DNA of 64,000 bases, from the NCBI RefSeq assembly GCF_030690345.1, contig NZ_JAUYGV010000001.1:496001-560000 (forward strand). Reading direction: 5' to 3'. Below are positions 9,368 through 19,006 of this stretch, piece by piece. The position numbers were made by a program, and so were the translations under genes. The first letter of the stretch is position 1; each line of letters begins with the position of its first letter. The stretch is from Rheinheimera sp. (GTDB lineage: Bacteria; Pseudomonadota; Gammaproteobacteria; Enterobacterales; Alteromonadaceae). Under the pieces are notes generated by a model. That model did no database searches and was not told the origin of the DNA. It saw only the letters and a list, made by a program, of their open reading frames with translations.

Positions 9368-10585
9368 ATGCCCGGTTTCGACGTACAGCAGTTTCGCCAG
9401 CAATTTGCTTTTTTTCAGCAGCAACCCAATTGGGTTTATCTGGATAACGCGGCCACCATGCATAAGCCACATGCCGTGCTGGATGCGGTTACAGCGTTTT
9501 ATCAGCAACATAACAGCAACGTACATCGTGGTGCACATCAGTTAAGCCAACAGGCCACTGTGCTGTTTGAACAAGCGCGCAGCAACATTGCCGGTTATCT
9601 TAATGCTGCCCACCCGCATGAAGTTATCTTCACCAGCGGTGCTACTGCGGCGTTAAATCAAATCGCTTTTGGCTTAATGCACACTCTGCTTAAACCCGGC
9701 GACCGCATTTTACTGACGCAGCTGGAACACCACGCCAATATTGTGCCCTGGCAACTGCATTGCCAGCGCTTTGGGGTGATAATAGATGTGGTACCGTTAA
9801 CCGCAGATCACGGCATAGACCTTGTTGCCTATAAAAAGCTGCTGGCTCTTGGCCCAAAAGCCGTCAGCTTCAGTCATATTTCCAATGTGTTGGGCCATAT
9901 TCAGCCGGTAGCGCAAATGGTTGCGCTGGCCAAAGCCGCAGGCGCGGTTACTGTAATCGACGGCGCTCAGGGCATAGTGTATCAACAACCGGATATGCAG
10001 CAGTTAGATTGTGATTTCTATGTATTCTCCGGCCATAAACTGTATGGCCCCACCGGTATTGGCGTGCTGTATGGCAAAACACTATGGTTAGACCGTTTAA
10101 CGCCAATCTTTGCCGGCGGTGAAATGATTGACACTGTCAGCTTTGTTAACACTACATTCAACAAATTGCCGTTCAGGTTAGAAGCCGGTACACCAAATAT
10201 CGCGGGGGCTATAGGCTTGTCGGCGGCAATCTCATGGCTACAAAAATATAACACAAACCAAGTTCAACAACATAAATCGCTGTTATTAAAAGAGTTCTAC
10301 AATGGGCTGGCGGCAATAAAAGCCATAGATATTTTATCTATGCCTGTGCATAATGCCGGTATAGTGGCGTTGAATGTTCGCGGCGAGCATCCCTCTGATG
10401 TGGCTGAGTTATTAAATCAGCAGCAGGTTGCGGTGCGTTCCGGCCAACATTGCGCTATGCCGTTATTCAGCTATTTAGCGCAGCAAGGCGCTGTCAGGTG
10501 CTCTTTTGCCGCTTATAACACGCTGGACGATGTAAACCGGTGCCTGCTCGCTTTGGAGCAGGCCGTGGAGATTTTAACTGCATGA
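9368..10585 (+). CDS. csdA: Cysteine desulfurase CsdA (SufS class)
   Basis: PLP enzyme that takes sulfur from cysteine as a persulfide and passes it to CsdE. The 405 residues include the N-terminal YLDNAATMHKP block, the PLP lysine K224 in FSGHKLYGPTG and the active cysteine C362 in RSGQHCAMP, the short active-site loop typical of class II (SufS/CsdA) enzymes. The following csdE start overlaps its stop as ATGA, and a tcdA (csdL) gene is next to it. That gene set matches the E. coli csd locus and favours CsdA over SufS. Confidence 0.93.
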   Translation: MPGFDVQQFRQQFAFFQQQPNWVYLDNAATMHKPHAVLDAVTAFYQQHNSNVHRGAHQLSQQATVLFEQARSNIAGYLNAAHPHEVIFTSGATAALNQIAFGLMHTLLKPGDRILLTQLEHHANIVPWQLHCQRFGVIIDVVPLTADHGIDLVAYKKLLALGPKAVSFSHISNVLGHIQPVAQMVALAKAAGAVTVIDGAQGIVYQQPDMQQLDCDFYVFSGHKLYGPTGIGVLYGKTLWLDRLTPIFAGGEMIDTVSFVNTTFNKLPFRLEAGTPNIAGAIGLSAAISWLQKYNTNQVQQHKSLLLKEFYNGLAAIKAIDILSMPVHNAGIVALNVRGEHPSDVAELLNQQQVAVRSGQHCAMPLFSYLAQQGAVRCSFAAYNTLDDVNRCLLALEQAVEILTA

Positions 10586-11031
10586 CATTAGAACAATTAT
10601 TAGCAGAAACACAACCTGCCCTGTTACAAATCAAACAACAGGATCTGGCCGACATTACCGCGGCGAAAGATTGGCAAAGCAAATATCGGGTGCTGATGCA
10701 GCTGGGTAAAAAGCTGCCGCCGGTACCGGAAAAAATGAAACAGCCACATTTACTGGTAAAAGGCTGCGAAAGCCGCGCCTGGCTGATGCATTATCACGAT
10801 AAAGCACAAGACAAACACTTTTTTGTGCTGGACAGCGAAGCCCGTATTGTTAAAGGCTTAATGGCTATTATGCTGTGTCTGGTTAACGGTATGACAAGCG
10901 CGGAGCTGGCGAAGTTTGATTTGTGCCATAAGTTTGATCAGTTGAATTTAAAGCCGTATTTAAGCCAGTCACGCGGCAATGGGTTAACCGCTATGGCTGA
11001 ACGGATTAAAGCCTGCTGCCCTGCTAAGTAG
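10582..11031 (+). CDS. csdE: Sulfur acceptor protein CsdE
   Basis: SufE-family sulfur acceptor that collects persulfide sulfur from CsdA. I place the start at the ATG overlapping the csdA stop (ATGA), giving 149 residues. A longer reading frame reaches back into csdA, but its extra N-terminus is just csdA sequence in another frame. The acceptor cysteine is C62 in LLVKGCESRAW, the family's signature. Its last 8 bp overlap the end of the convergent tcdA. Confidence 0.92.
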   Translation: MTLEQLLAETQPALLQIKQQDLADITAAKDWQSKYRVLMQLGKKLPPVPEKMKQPHLLVKGCESRAWLMHYHDKAQDKHFFVLDSEARIVKGLMAIMLCLVNGMTSAELAKFDLCHKFDQLNLKPYLSQSRGNGLTAMAERIKACCPAK

Positions 11032-11815
11032 CCAGCTTTTTTAATACTCTGGATACAGCGGCAAAACCAAAACTGGCCGTGACCACGGTAACTGCGCCAA
11101 AACCGCCGCTGCAATCCAGCCGCATACTGCTTACCTCGCCCTCAGCATTTACCTGTGCTGTTTTCTGCTGGCACACGCTGCCATCCGGTTGCGGATACAC
11201 CAGTTGCTCGGTTGAAAACACGCAATCGATACCAAAACGGCGTTTCGGGTTGCGGCTGTAATTGTAATCACGCCGCAAGCTGTTGCGCACTTTGGCCAAT
11301 AACGGATCATTAATGGTTTGGGTCAGATCCGCAATTTGTATTTGCGTCGGATCGGTTTGACCACCGGCGCCACCGGTGCTGATGAGCTTAATTTTATTGC
11401 GCTTACAATGCGCCAGCAGGGCTACCTTGGCTTTAATCGAGTCGATAGCATCCACCACATAATCCATCTCGTTGCTGATAAGCTCACGCAGGTTGTCGGC
11501 AGTCACAAAGTCTTCTATCTGATGCACGATACAATCAGGGTTAATGGCTTTAATACGCTGTGCCATTACCGCCACTTTATCCTGGCCTACGGTATCGCTC
11601 AGCGCATGCAACTGACGGTTAATATTGCTGATACAGACATCATCCAGGTCAATCAGCGTAATTTCACCTATGCCGGAGCGGGCCAGCGCTTCTGCAGCCC
11701 AACTGCCAACCCCGCCGATACCAACAACACAGACATGGGCTTTGGCAAAAGTTTCCAGTGCCGCCACGCCATACAATCTGGCGATACCGGCAAAACGTAA
11801 TTGATAATCGGACAT
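11024..11815 (-). CDS. tcdA: tRNA threonylcarbamoyladenosine dehydratase TcdA
   Basis: E1-like ATP-dependent enzyme that cyclises t6A37 of tRNA to ct6A. The 263-residue protein has the Rossmann ATP-binding motif GIGGVGSWAAEAL at about 32-44, then the ThiF-family blocks DLDDVCISNINRQ and VDAIDSIKAK. In E. coli it is called csdL and works with the CsdA-CsdE sulfur relay, the same neighbours as here, though convergent instead of co-directional. It lies 2 bp downstream of the RluA-type gene. Confidence 0.93.
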   Translation of the reverse strand: MSDYQLRFAGIARLYGVAALETFAKAHVCVVGIGGVGSWAAEALARSGIGEITLIDLDDVCISNINRQLHALSDTVGQDKVAVMAQRIKAINPDCIVHQIEDFVTADNLRELISNEMDYVVDAIDSIKAKVALLAHCKRNKIKLISTGGAGGQTDPTQIQIADLTQTINDPLLAKVRNSLRRDYNYSRNPKRRFGIDCVFSTEQLVYPQPDGSVCQQKTAQVNAEGEVSSMRLDCSGGFGAVTVVTASFGFAAVSRVLKKLAT

Positions 11816-11817
11816 CG

Positions 11818-12522
11818 TTATTCGCTAACCTGCTTGGGTAAAGTGTATTGTGGCCAGTTCAGCTGCCACGGCTGCATCCAGTCTTGCAGCGCGTCGCTTT
11901 GCAGCAGTTGCTGATACAAGACGCCTTCTGTTGGCGGCTGGACATAATGGTATTCAGTATTGTGCAGACAAAAGCGCAGTGCATAAGCATGTAGATACAC
12001 CCTGTCTGCTGAGCTGCCCTGGTATACCGCATCACCGGCAATAGCAGCACCGGCGCTTTTTAACGCCACGCGGATTTGATGCGTTTTGCCGCTGTACGGT
12101 TTAACTAAAAACACCCGAAACGGCAGGTTTTCAAAACCGCGACTGATAAAGTATGTCACCGCAGGGTTATGCTGTGAGCTAAGCAATTTCCAAGCGCCGC
12201 GCCGTGCCGGCGCCATATCACCTTTTACCCAGCCCTGTTTTTTTGCCGGTTTGGTCAAACTCAGCGCCAGGTAATATTTCTCTACCTGATGGCTGCTGAA
12301 CAGCTGTGTCAATTGAGCCGCAACGTCGCTGCTGCGGGCCAGCAAAATCAAACCGGAAGTCACCTTATCCAGCCGGTGCACCGGGTACAATTTATAGCCC
12401 AACTGCTGCTCAGCCAGCACCGCCAGGCCCGGGCCATCATCAGAATGAAAACTGACTCCGGCGGCTTTATTCAGCAACACAAAACCGGGCGTTTCAACGA
12501 CCAGACTAAAAGCAGACGGCAT
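11818..12522 (-). CDS. RluA-family RNA pseudouridine synthase
   Basis: A 234-residue catalytic domain with no S4 domain. The synthase signature HRLDKVTSGL places the catalytic aspartate at D52. SGKTHQIRVAL and the late LHAYALRF block also fit the family. It resembles a small RluA-like subgroup known from Shewanella-type bacteria whose target is unassigned, so I give no symbol. Its ATG shares one base with the kdsB stop (TGATG), so translation is probably coupled to the lipid A/Kdo operon. It is one of three RluA-type genes in the window. Confidence 0.88.
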   Translation of the reverse strand: MPSAFSLVVETPGFVLLNKAAGVSFHSDDGPGLAVLAEQQLGYKLYPVHRLDKVTSGLILLARSSDVAAQLTQLFSSHQVEKYYLALSLTKPAKKQGWVKGDMAPARRGAWKLLSSQHNPAVTYFISRGFENLPFRVFLVKPYSGKTHQIRVALKSAGAAIAGDAVYQGSSADRVYLHAYALRFCLHNTEYHYVQPPTEGVLYQQLLQSDALQDWMQPWQLNWPQYTLPKQVSE

Positions 12523-13274
12523 CAGTTAAGGCTGGCGGCATAGCGCCTGGCGTGTTCTAAATCTGCCGGCGTATCCACACCCACTGCCGGCGTTTCCAGC
12601 GCGGTATCAACATGAATAGCTTCACCGTGCCACAGCACCCGCAGTTGCTCTAACGCCTCAATGTGCTCCAGCGTCGACGCCGGCCAATCAACATAATGCT
12701 GAATAAAGCCGGCGCGATAAGCATAAATACCGATATGACGACGATAATGGCTGGCTAATTCAGCCTGAAATTGTCCATCGCGATCAAACGGGATCACGCT
12801 GCGACTGAAATACAGCGCGTAGCCGTGTTTGTCGCTGACCACTTTAACAATATTCGGGTTGGCAATTTCTGCCGCATCCGTCAGCGGCACGGCCAATGTC
12901 GCCATCTGTGCTTTTTGCTGCGCTGCCAGATTCTGTGCCACCTGGCGGATAATCAACGGCGGAATAAACGGCTCGTCGCCCTGCACGTTTACCACCACAG
13001 TATCGGCAGAGAGCCCGAGTTTCGCCACCACTTCGGCCAGACGCTCGGTACCGGAGTTATGCTCCGGCCGTGTCATACACACTTCGCCGCCAAACTGGTC
13101 TACCGCATCAGCTACCCGGCGGTCGTCGGTGGCTACCACCACACGGGCGGCACCACTTTGCAGCGCTTGCTGATACACCCGCTCTATCATGCTTTTGCCG
13201 GCGATATCGGCCAGCGGCTTGCCCGGTAAACGGCTGCTGGCGAAGCGTGCCGGAATAACGACTATGAACGCCAT
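12522..13274 (-). CDS. kdsB: 3-deoxy-manno-octulosonate cytidylyltransferase (CMP-Kdo synthetase)
   Basis: Activates Kdo as CMP-Kdo for attachment to lipid A. The 250-residue protein starts with the nucleotide-binding signature [15 protein letters not shown] and continues with [12 protein letters not shown], the NVQGDEPF block and the [10 protein letters not shown] block, all typical of KdsB. Its start overlaps ycaR by 13 bp and it is co-transcribed with msbA, lpxK and ycaR, as in E. coli. Confidence 0.97.
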   Translation of the reverse strand: MAFIVVIPARFASSRLPGKPLADIAGKSMIERVYQQALQSGAARVVVATDDRRVADAVDQFGGEVCMTRPEHNSGTERLAEVVAKLGLSADTVVVNVQGDEPFIPPLIIRQVAQNLAAQQKAQMATLAVPLTDAAEIANPNIVKVVSDKHGYALYFSRSVIPFDRDGQFQAELASHYRRHIGIYAYRAGFIQHYVDWPASTLEHIEALEQLRVLWHGEAIHVDTALETPAVGVDTPADLEHARRYAASLN

Positions 13275-13459
13275 TGCTCTACCTCGTCCAGCGTCAGCTC
13301 ACGGGCTTCATCGGCCAACAATACCGGAATATTATCGCGTACCGGATAGGCCAGACGGTCAAAGGTACAAATCAGCTGCTGCGAGGCTTGGTCATACTTC
13401 AGCTTGCCCTTACACAGCGGACAGGCCAATATTTCGGTTAATGCTACTTTAAGTGCCAT
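13262..13459 (-). CDS. ycaR: Trm112-family protein YcaR
   Basis: A 65-residue Trm112-like small protein; N-terminal zinc-type residues are reduced to the C14/C17 pair in ACPLCKGKL. The family's role in bacteria is unclear; eukaryotic Trm112 activates methyltransferases. Conserved lpxK-ycaR-kdsB order supports the call. It overlaps lpxK by 11 bp and kdsB by 13 bp. Confidence 0.92.
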   Translation of the reverse strand: MALKVALTEILACPLCKGKLKYDQASQQLICTFDRLAYPVRDNIPVLLADEARELTLDEVEQWRS

Positions 13460-14423
13460 AACTGCTCCGCAATTTCGTTAATATTGTATTTATCTTAGTA
13501 GTAAGTTGTTCATCCAACTGCGCATCTACGCCCAGACTAAACCAGTTATCGCCGGCAAAAGCACGGCACTTTACCGCGTCTTTTTCTGTCATTAATACCG
13601 GGCCGCTGATGTCAGCAAAATCTGCCGCAACAAACTGATGGTGGTCGGCAAAGTAATGCCGTTGATTAACAGTGAAACCCGCCGCAATCACCGTGCGCTC
13701 AAACCGCGCCGGATTACCGATGCCGGCTACCAGGCTTACCGCACAGGGCGTAAGTTTGGCACTACCGTTAAGCTGTTTTGCTGCGGACGGCTGCAGTGTC
13801 ATCATGCCATCAGCTAAAGCAAACGGCTGGCTGTTTGCCACTACCAGGTCAGCGCAGGCCAAACGCCAGGCACCTTCACGCAATGGCCCGGCCGGCAGTA
13901 ACTGGCCGTTGCCTAAGCCGCGGCTGCCGTCTACCAACACAATTTCAATATCCCGCGCCAGGCGGTAATGCTGCAGGCCGTCATCGCTGACAATAATATC
14001 GGCATCGGTATTGGCCAGCAGATATAGTGCTGCCGCAACCCGGTCCGGACACACCACTACCGGGCAACCGCTGCGCTGTGCCAGCAATAACGGCTCATCG
14101 CCAACCTCTGTTGCAATAGCATCAGGCTTTACCAACAGCGGGGCTGTAATATTGGCACCATAGCCGCGGCTGACAATACCCGGTGTCCAGCCCAGCGCTT
14201 GTAACCTGGCGCACAGCAGCAGCGTAAAAGGTGTTTTGCCGGTACCGCCAATACTGATATTGCCCACCACGATGACCGGGGCTTTCACTTTGACCTGTTG
14301 TTTTACCCCACAGCGAAACAGCAAACGGCGTAAGGCCGTGACAGCGCCATACAGCCAGGCCAGTGGCAGTAACAACCAGTAAGCTTTATGGCCCTGATAC
14401 CACAAACGTTCAGTAAAGCTCAC
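13449..14423 (-). CDS. lpxK: Tetraacyldisaccharide 4'-kinase
   Basis: Phosphorylates the 4' position of the lipid A disaccharide precursor at the inner membrane. The 324-residue protein has a hydrophobic N-terminal segment (about 14-33), a P-loop region [14 protein letters not shown] at 52-65, VSRGYG, the [12 protein letters not shown] block and MTEKDAVKC near the end, all LpxK signatures. The start is GTG sharing one base with the msbA stop (TAGTG). Confidence 0.96.
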   Translation of the reverse strand: MSFTERLWYQGHKAYWLLLPLAWLYGAVTALRRLLFRCGVKQQVKVKAPVIVVGNISIGGTGKTPFTLLLCARLQALGWTPGIVSRGYGANITAPLLVKPDAIATEVGDEPLLLAQRSGCPVVVCPDRVAAALYLLANTDADIIVSDDGLQHYRLARDIEIVLVDGSRGLGNGQLLPAGPLREGAWRLACADLVVANSQPFALADGMMTLQPSAAKQLNGSAKLTPCAVSLVAGIGNPARFERTVIAAGFTVNQRHYFADHHQFVAADFADISGPVLMTEKDAVKCRAFAGDNWFSLGVDAQLDEQLTTKINTILTKLRSSYGT

Positions 14424-16171
14424 TACGGCTCGCCAAACTGCAGTTTGTAAAGCTGAGAATAGGCGCCATCTTGTGCCAGTAACGTAGCATGATCACCCTG
14501 CTCTACAATACGGCCCTGATCCATCACAATAATGCTGTCGGCATTTTCAATAGTGGATAGCCGGTGCGCAATAACAATGCTGGTGCGACCTTTTAACAGC
14601 TCATTCAGCGCCGCCTGAATTTTGCGCTCAGACTCAGTATCCAGCGCCGAGGTGGCTTCATCGAGGATCAGGATTGGTGCTTCGCGCAATAAAGCGCGGG
14701 CTATAGCAATGCGCTGGCGCTGACCACCGGATAAACTAACACCGTTTTCACCTATCACGGTGTCCAGGCCATCTTTAAGGTTTTCGGCAAATTCTAACAC
14801 ATGGGCTTTTTCAGCCACTTGCAATAAATGCTCACGTGACACCGGCTCTGTACAGCCATAGGTAATATTGTTGGCAATACTGTCGTTAAACAAGGTGACA
14901 TGCTGTGACACCACAGCTAACTGGCGGCGCAATGACGCCAGCGTACAGTCACGGATATTATGCCCATCAATCAAAATGTCACCGTCACTTACTTCATAAA
15001 AGCGCGGCAGTAAGCTGGAAATGGTGGTTTTTCCGCTACCGGAACGGCCAACCAGGGCAATAGTTTTGCCGGCCGGCGCGTTAAAACTGATATCAAACAA
15101 CACTTGTTTATCATGACCGGGGTAGCTGAAATTCACGTTATTAAACTGAATATTGCCACTTACGTTATCTAATACCGTCGTGCCGGTATCCTGCTCTACC
15201 GGCTGGTCCAACACTTCAAATACGCTGTTGGCCGCAGTAAGGCCACGCTGAAATTCACTGTTTACCGTTGTCAGTTGCTTTAATGGGCGCAGCAGCATCA
15301 TCATAGAGCCGACAATAGTGGTAAATTTACCGGCGGTAAGACTGTCGAGCATTTCAGGAAAACTGGCCATATAGATCACAAAAGCCAGCGCAAAAGAGGC
15401 AATAATCTGGATAGACGACACGCTGATAGCACGGGTAGCCTCCATTTTAACATCCTGACGTCGGGTCAGGTTGTTCACTGTGGCAAAGCGCTGCTCTTCT
15501 ATCTGCTGGCCGCCAAACGACAAAATAACTTTATGGCCGTTTAACATTTGCTCCGAGCAAGTGGTTACCTCACCCATAGCGCCCTGTATATTGCGGCTAA
15601 GCAGACGGAAACGTTTCGATACCAGCCGCACTACGATGGCGATAACCGGGGCTATCAGCAAAAAAATCGACGATAGCTGCCAGCTGATCCAGAACATCAT
15701 CACTAACAACCCCACGACAAACACACCTTCGCGCAACAACACCGCCAATGCTTTAGATGTAGCTTGCTTGATTTGTTCGGTATTGTAAGTCACCTTAGAG
15801 ATTAACTCGCCGGTAGAGTGCTGATCATGAAAGCTGACCGGTAAACGGATATAGTGGCGAAACAACTGCTGACGCATTTCTTGCACGGCATGGGTGCCAA
15901 CCCAGTTCAGGCAATAGCTGGCAATAAAATTAAACACACCACGCAAAATAAAAATGCCGATAATAAACAACGGGGCATAGCGCAAATAGTCGGTGTTCTT
16001 CTGGTTAATCCCGATATCAATAAAGTCTTCTAACTGTGAGATAAAAAATACATCAACCAGGGCATAACCCAACATGCCAAAAGCTGCGGCAGCAAAACCC
16101 AACCGGTACGGTTTGACATAGCTGAGCAAACGGCGAAAAGTAGCAGGTGAAGTAAACTGAGACGCAGCCAA
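14423..16171 (-). CDS. msbA: Lipid A export ABC transporter MsbA
   Basis: Homodimeric flippase that moves core-lipid A across the inner membrane. The 582-residue half-transporter has six N-terminal transmembrane helices (to about 320) and a nucleotide-binding domain with Walker A GRSGSGKTT, signature LSGGQRQRIAIARALL, Walker B LILDEATSALD and the H-loop IAHRLST. The start appears to be TTG at 16169-16171 and gives an N-terminus matching E. coli MsbA; the ribosome site is poor. It heads msbA-lpxK-ycaR-kdsB. Confidence 0.95.
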   Translation of the reverse strand: MAASQFTSPATFRRLLSYVKPYRLGFAAAAFGMLGYALVDVFFISQLEDFIDIGINQKNTDYLRYAPLFIIGIFILRGVFNFIASYCLNWVGTHAVQEMRQQLFRHYIRLPVSFHDQHSTGELISKVTYNTEQIKQATSKALAVLLREGVFVVGLLVMMFWISWQLSSIFLLIAPVIAIVVRLVSKRFRLLSRNIQGAMGEVTTCSEQMLNGHKVILSFGGQQIEEQRFATVNNLTRRQDVKMEATRAISVSSIQIIASFALAFVIYMASFPEMLDSLTAGKFTTIVGSMMMLLRPLKQLTTVNSEFQRGLTAANSVFEVLDQPVEQDTGTTVLDNVSGNIQFNNVNFSYPGHDKQVLFDISFNAPAGKTIALVGRSGSGKTTISSLLPRFYEVSDGDILIDGHNIRDCTLASLRRQLAVVSQHVTLFNDSIANNITYGCTEPVSREHLLQVAEKAHVLEFAENLKDGLDTVIGENGVSLSGGQRQRIAIARALLREAPILILDEATSALDTESERKIQAALNELLKGRTSIVIAHRLSTIENADSIIVMDQGRIVEQGDHATLLAQDGAYSQLYKLQFGEP

Positions 16172-16203
16172 AGAATAGTTCTCTAAGAAAAATTTCGCTT
16201 ATT

Positions 16204-18453
16204 CTAGCGTGTTGTTAGCAAGGTTTCAGCATTTCCCACCGGCTTTTGCAGCCAAAAGGGGATTCTTTGCGCCCGATACTGCTGCACAGTAACCGACTCT
16301 GCGTCAATATCCAACCGGATAGCCCCGCTTTGTGCGGTATTCAGCAGCGCTATGCCCAAGGTATCCAGCCGCTGCTGAACCGCCAATGCCGGATGCTGAT
16401 GCCGGTTATACAGGCCGGCGCTGTTTAATGCCAATACCGGCGCCAACTGATGCAAAAAGCTGAAATGGCTGGAGCTGTTGCTGCCATGATGCGACAACAC
16501 CAGCATGTCTGCGGCTAAATCCGGGTAGCGCTGCAGCAACTGCAGCTCAACCCGGCGGCCGATATCGCCAGGCAGCAACAGCCGCCAACCTGCCACAGTA
16601 ATTAACAACACGCAGGAGCGATCATTCTTTGCCAGCAGCGGGTTGGTATCAAAGTGCAACATGTTAAGCGTAGCGCCCAAATACTGCTGCGGCACGGCGG
16701 CACAAGGCTGTGCAATACCAATATGGCCAATGTCGGCATAAAAGTGCGCCTCAGGGTACTGCCGCTGCAACAAGGCCCAGTCACCGGTATGGTCGCTATC
16801 ATCATGGCTTAAAATTACCATGTCCAGATGGCGGATCCCGGCCTGGCGCAAATAAGGCAATACTTGCGCTGCGGTAGCGCTGTGTTCACCGTAACGTGGC
16901 CCGGCGTCATACAAAATGCCGCGCGTTTTATGCTGCAGCAACACCGCCAACCCCTGGCCTACATCAATAACATGCAGTTGCCACTGCGCCGGGCGCACCA
17001 ACTGCAAGCACAGCGGTAACGCTAACAATATCACAGCACACAGTATTAAACGCCGCGTCGTTAACCAGTACAGTGCCAGTGCCACCACCAGCCCTGCCAC
17101 GACAAACCAGGACAGATCCGGCAGTGCCCACCAGCTGTTTTGCCCGGCACTCCAATTTAACCACCACAATAACGGCCGGAATGCCCAATCACACAATTGC
17201 CACAACCAGGCCGCGCCGGAGATGGCCAACAATTCAGCCACAACACAGATAAACAATAGCGGAATGGCCACCACACTGCACCAGGGTACAAATAACAGAT
17301 TAGACAACAACGCCAACCATGAGCTGCCACCAAACATCAGCACACTAAGTAGCGCCATAAACAGCGTTAAGCTCAGCTGAAAACGCAAAAACAACATCAG
17401 CTTGCTGCGCCAGCCCGTTGCTTTACTACGGCTTTGCCACAATAAAAACAAAATAACCGCCACCGCCAGCACCGACAGCCAAAAGCTTTTGCTCAGCACA
17501 AAAAATGGCTCCAGCAATAATAAGCTGGCGGTAAGTAACAACCAATAATGGCTGTAACTCAAGGATTTATGCTGCAGCAGCGCCAACACCAACAACAACA
17601 AGGCAAAGGCTGCGCGCACAGTGGGCACTGCAAAACCGGCCAGCCAGGCATAGATAAACGCCAACACTAATGCGCCCGCCAGTGACAACGGATGGCGTAG
17701 TGCCGACCAGGCTACCGGGAGCGGCAACAGCCGTAATAGCCAAAAGCCCCAACCGAAGATCAAACCAATATGCAGGCCGGAAATGGCCATTAGATGCGCC
17801 AGTGACGATTGCAACAGCCCCTGCCATAGCTGTGTGGAAAATTGCCTTTCGCCAACACTAAGCGCCAATAACAGCGGCGCAGTGGGTAATGAGGCTGTTA
17901 CCTGCGTTATGTGCGATACTATGTGATATCGCGGACTATAACGCTGATTAAGCAGTACAGCAGCAATGTCGGTTTTAACGCTGCCCTGAGCCAATACTTG
18001 TTGCTGCAGCGCATTGGCTTCTTTATGCGGCCCGCCCGGGTTGGCCACACCGGCTACCGGACGCAAACGCGCACTAAGCTGCCATTGCTGACCAGGCTGG
18101 GGTAACTGTGCCGGCATCGGCCAATTCAGCTGTACCTGATAGCCTTTTGCCGCACCGGCATCAAGCTGTAATCTGAACTGACTATACTCAGGGTAATGTT
18201 TAGGCGAACCGAGCACAGTGCCGGTGAGTAACTGTTCAGACGCCAACAAGCTTTGCTGCGCTTGCTGGTAGGCATCGTAGTGCCAAATCCAGCAGATAAA
18301 AAATGTGGCTGCGCCGGCGAAAAAGCAGCGGCCGGATTTAAGCAGCCACATAGTTAGCATCAGTAATAAAAATACTGTGAAAAAAGCTGGCACTATCGGC
18401 AAAAATAATGACAATAGGCTGCCTGCAAGCACACCGATACAAAAAGATTTCAT
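16204..18453 (-). CDS. comEC: ComEC/Rec2 DNA-uptake channel protein
   Basis: Inner-membrane protein that carries single-stranded DNA into the cytoplasm in natural competence. The 749-residue protein has N-terminal helices with a DUF4131-type periplasmic domain, the Competence channel domain with SSLAHLMAISGLHIGL near residue 215, and a C-terminal metallo-beta-lactamase-like domain (HVIDVGQGLAVLL, then LSHDDSDHTG). I choose ATG 18453. The longer open frame to 18528 would run 50 bp into the divergent DUF2062 gene. It precedes msbA by 32 bp, as its E. coli homologue ycaI does. Confidence 0.92.
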   Translation of the reverse strand: MKSFCIGVLAGSLLSLFLPIVPAFFTVFLLLMLTMWLLKSGRCFFAGAATFFICWIWHYDAYQQAQQSLLASEQLLTGTVLGSPKHYPEYSQFRLQLDAGAAKGYQVQLNWPMPAQLPQPGQQWQLSARLRPVAGVANPGGPHKEANALQQQVLAQGSVKTDIAAVLLNQRYSPRYHIVSHITQVTASLPTAPLLLALSVGERQFSTQLWQGLLQSSLAHLMAISGLHIGLIFGWGFWLLRLLPLPVAWSALRHPLSLAGALVLAFIYAWLAGFAVPTVRAAFALLLLVLALLQHKSLSYSHYWLLLTASLLLLEPFFVLSKSFWLSVLAVAVILFLLWQSRSKATGWRSKLMLFLRFQLSLTLFMALLSVLMFGGSSWLALLSNLLFVPWCSVVAIPLLFICVVAELLAISGAAWLWQLCDWAFRPLLWWLNWSAGQNSWWALPDLSWFVVAGLVVALALYWLTTRRLILCAVILLALPLCLQLVRPAQWQLHVIDVGQGLAVLLQHKTRGILYDAGPRYGEHSATAAQVLPYLRQAGIRHLDMVILSHDDSDHTGDWALLQRQYPEAHFYADIGHIGIAQPCAAVPQQYLGATLNMLHFDTNPLLAKNDRSCVLLITVAGWRLLLPGDIGRRVELQLLQRYPDLAADMLVLSHHGSNSSSHFSFLHQLAPVLALNSAGLYNRHQHPALAVQQRLDTLGIALLNTAQSGAIRLDIDAESVTVQQYRAQRIPFWLQKPVGNAETLLTTR

Positions 18454-18478
18454 GTTTGTTTTTTGTGAATAGGTTGTA

Positions 18479-19006
18479 ATGCCAAAGAACTTTATTAAGA
18501 AATATTTACCATCGCCGGAAAAAATCAAGCAACAACGGCTGTTAAAGCTGTTTGGTTCGCTGTTACACGATGGTAATTTGTGGCACCTGAACCGTCGCTC
18601 TGCCCGCGGCGCCTTTGCGGTTGGCTTGTTTTTCGCGTGGATGCCGATGCCGTTTCAAATGGTCGCCTCTGCTGCGGTGGCCATTCCATTGCGGGTAAAT
18701 CTGCCGTTATCAGTAGCCCTGGTCTGGGTGACTAACCCGTTAACCATGCCAATTTTGTTTTATATCAGTTATTTAGTCGGCGCAGTGGTGCTAAGAACGC
18801 CGCTGGAGCCTTTTGCCTTTGAAGCTAGCTGGGCCTGGTTACAACACAGCCTTAACAGCATAGGTAAACCGTTTTTAACCGGTTGTTTGTTGATGGGAAT
18901 TTGCTCTGCCGTCGCAGGTTATTTTATTATTGACTGGCTATGGCGTTTATCGGTGAAAAAAGAGCAGTTGTTACGCAAATTAAAACGCCGTCACAAACCG
19001 CATTAA
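18479..19006 (+). CDS. DUF2062 membrane protein
   Basis: A 175-residue inner-membrane protein of the DUF2062 family; its function is unknown. It shows the family hallmarks: the RRSARGAFAVGLFFAWMP motif near residue 39, an NPLTMP segment near 86 between hydrophobic stretches, and a basic C-terminus (KKEQLLRKLKRRHK). Its start lies 25 bp from the divergent comEC start, and its last 4 bp overlap the convergent lolE end. It is the only plus-strand gene inside a long minus-strand envelope block. Confidence 0.9.
   Translation: MPKNFIKKYLPSPEKIKQQRLLKLFGSLLHDGNLWHLNRRSARGAFAVGLFFAWMPMPFQMVASAAVAIPLRVNLPLSVALVWVTNPLTMPILFYISYLVGAVVLRTPLEPFAFEASWAWLQHSLNSIGKPFLTGCLLMGICSAVAGYFIIDWLWRLSVKKEQLLRKLKRRHKPH

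Noticed and set aside
18454..18528. Extended N-terminus for comEC
   Set aside because: Would overlap the divergent DUF2062 coding region; ATG 18453 begins a normal membrane N-terminus.
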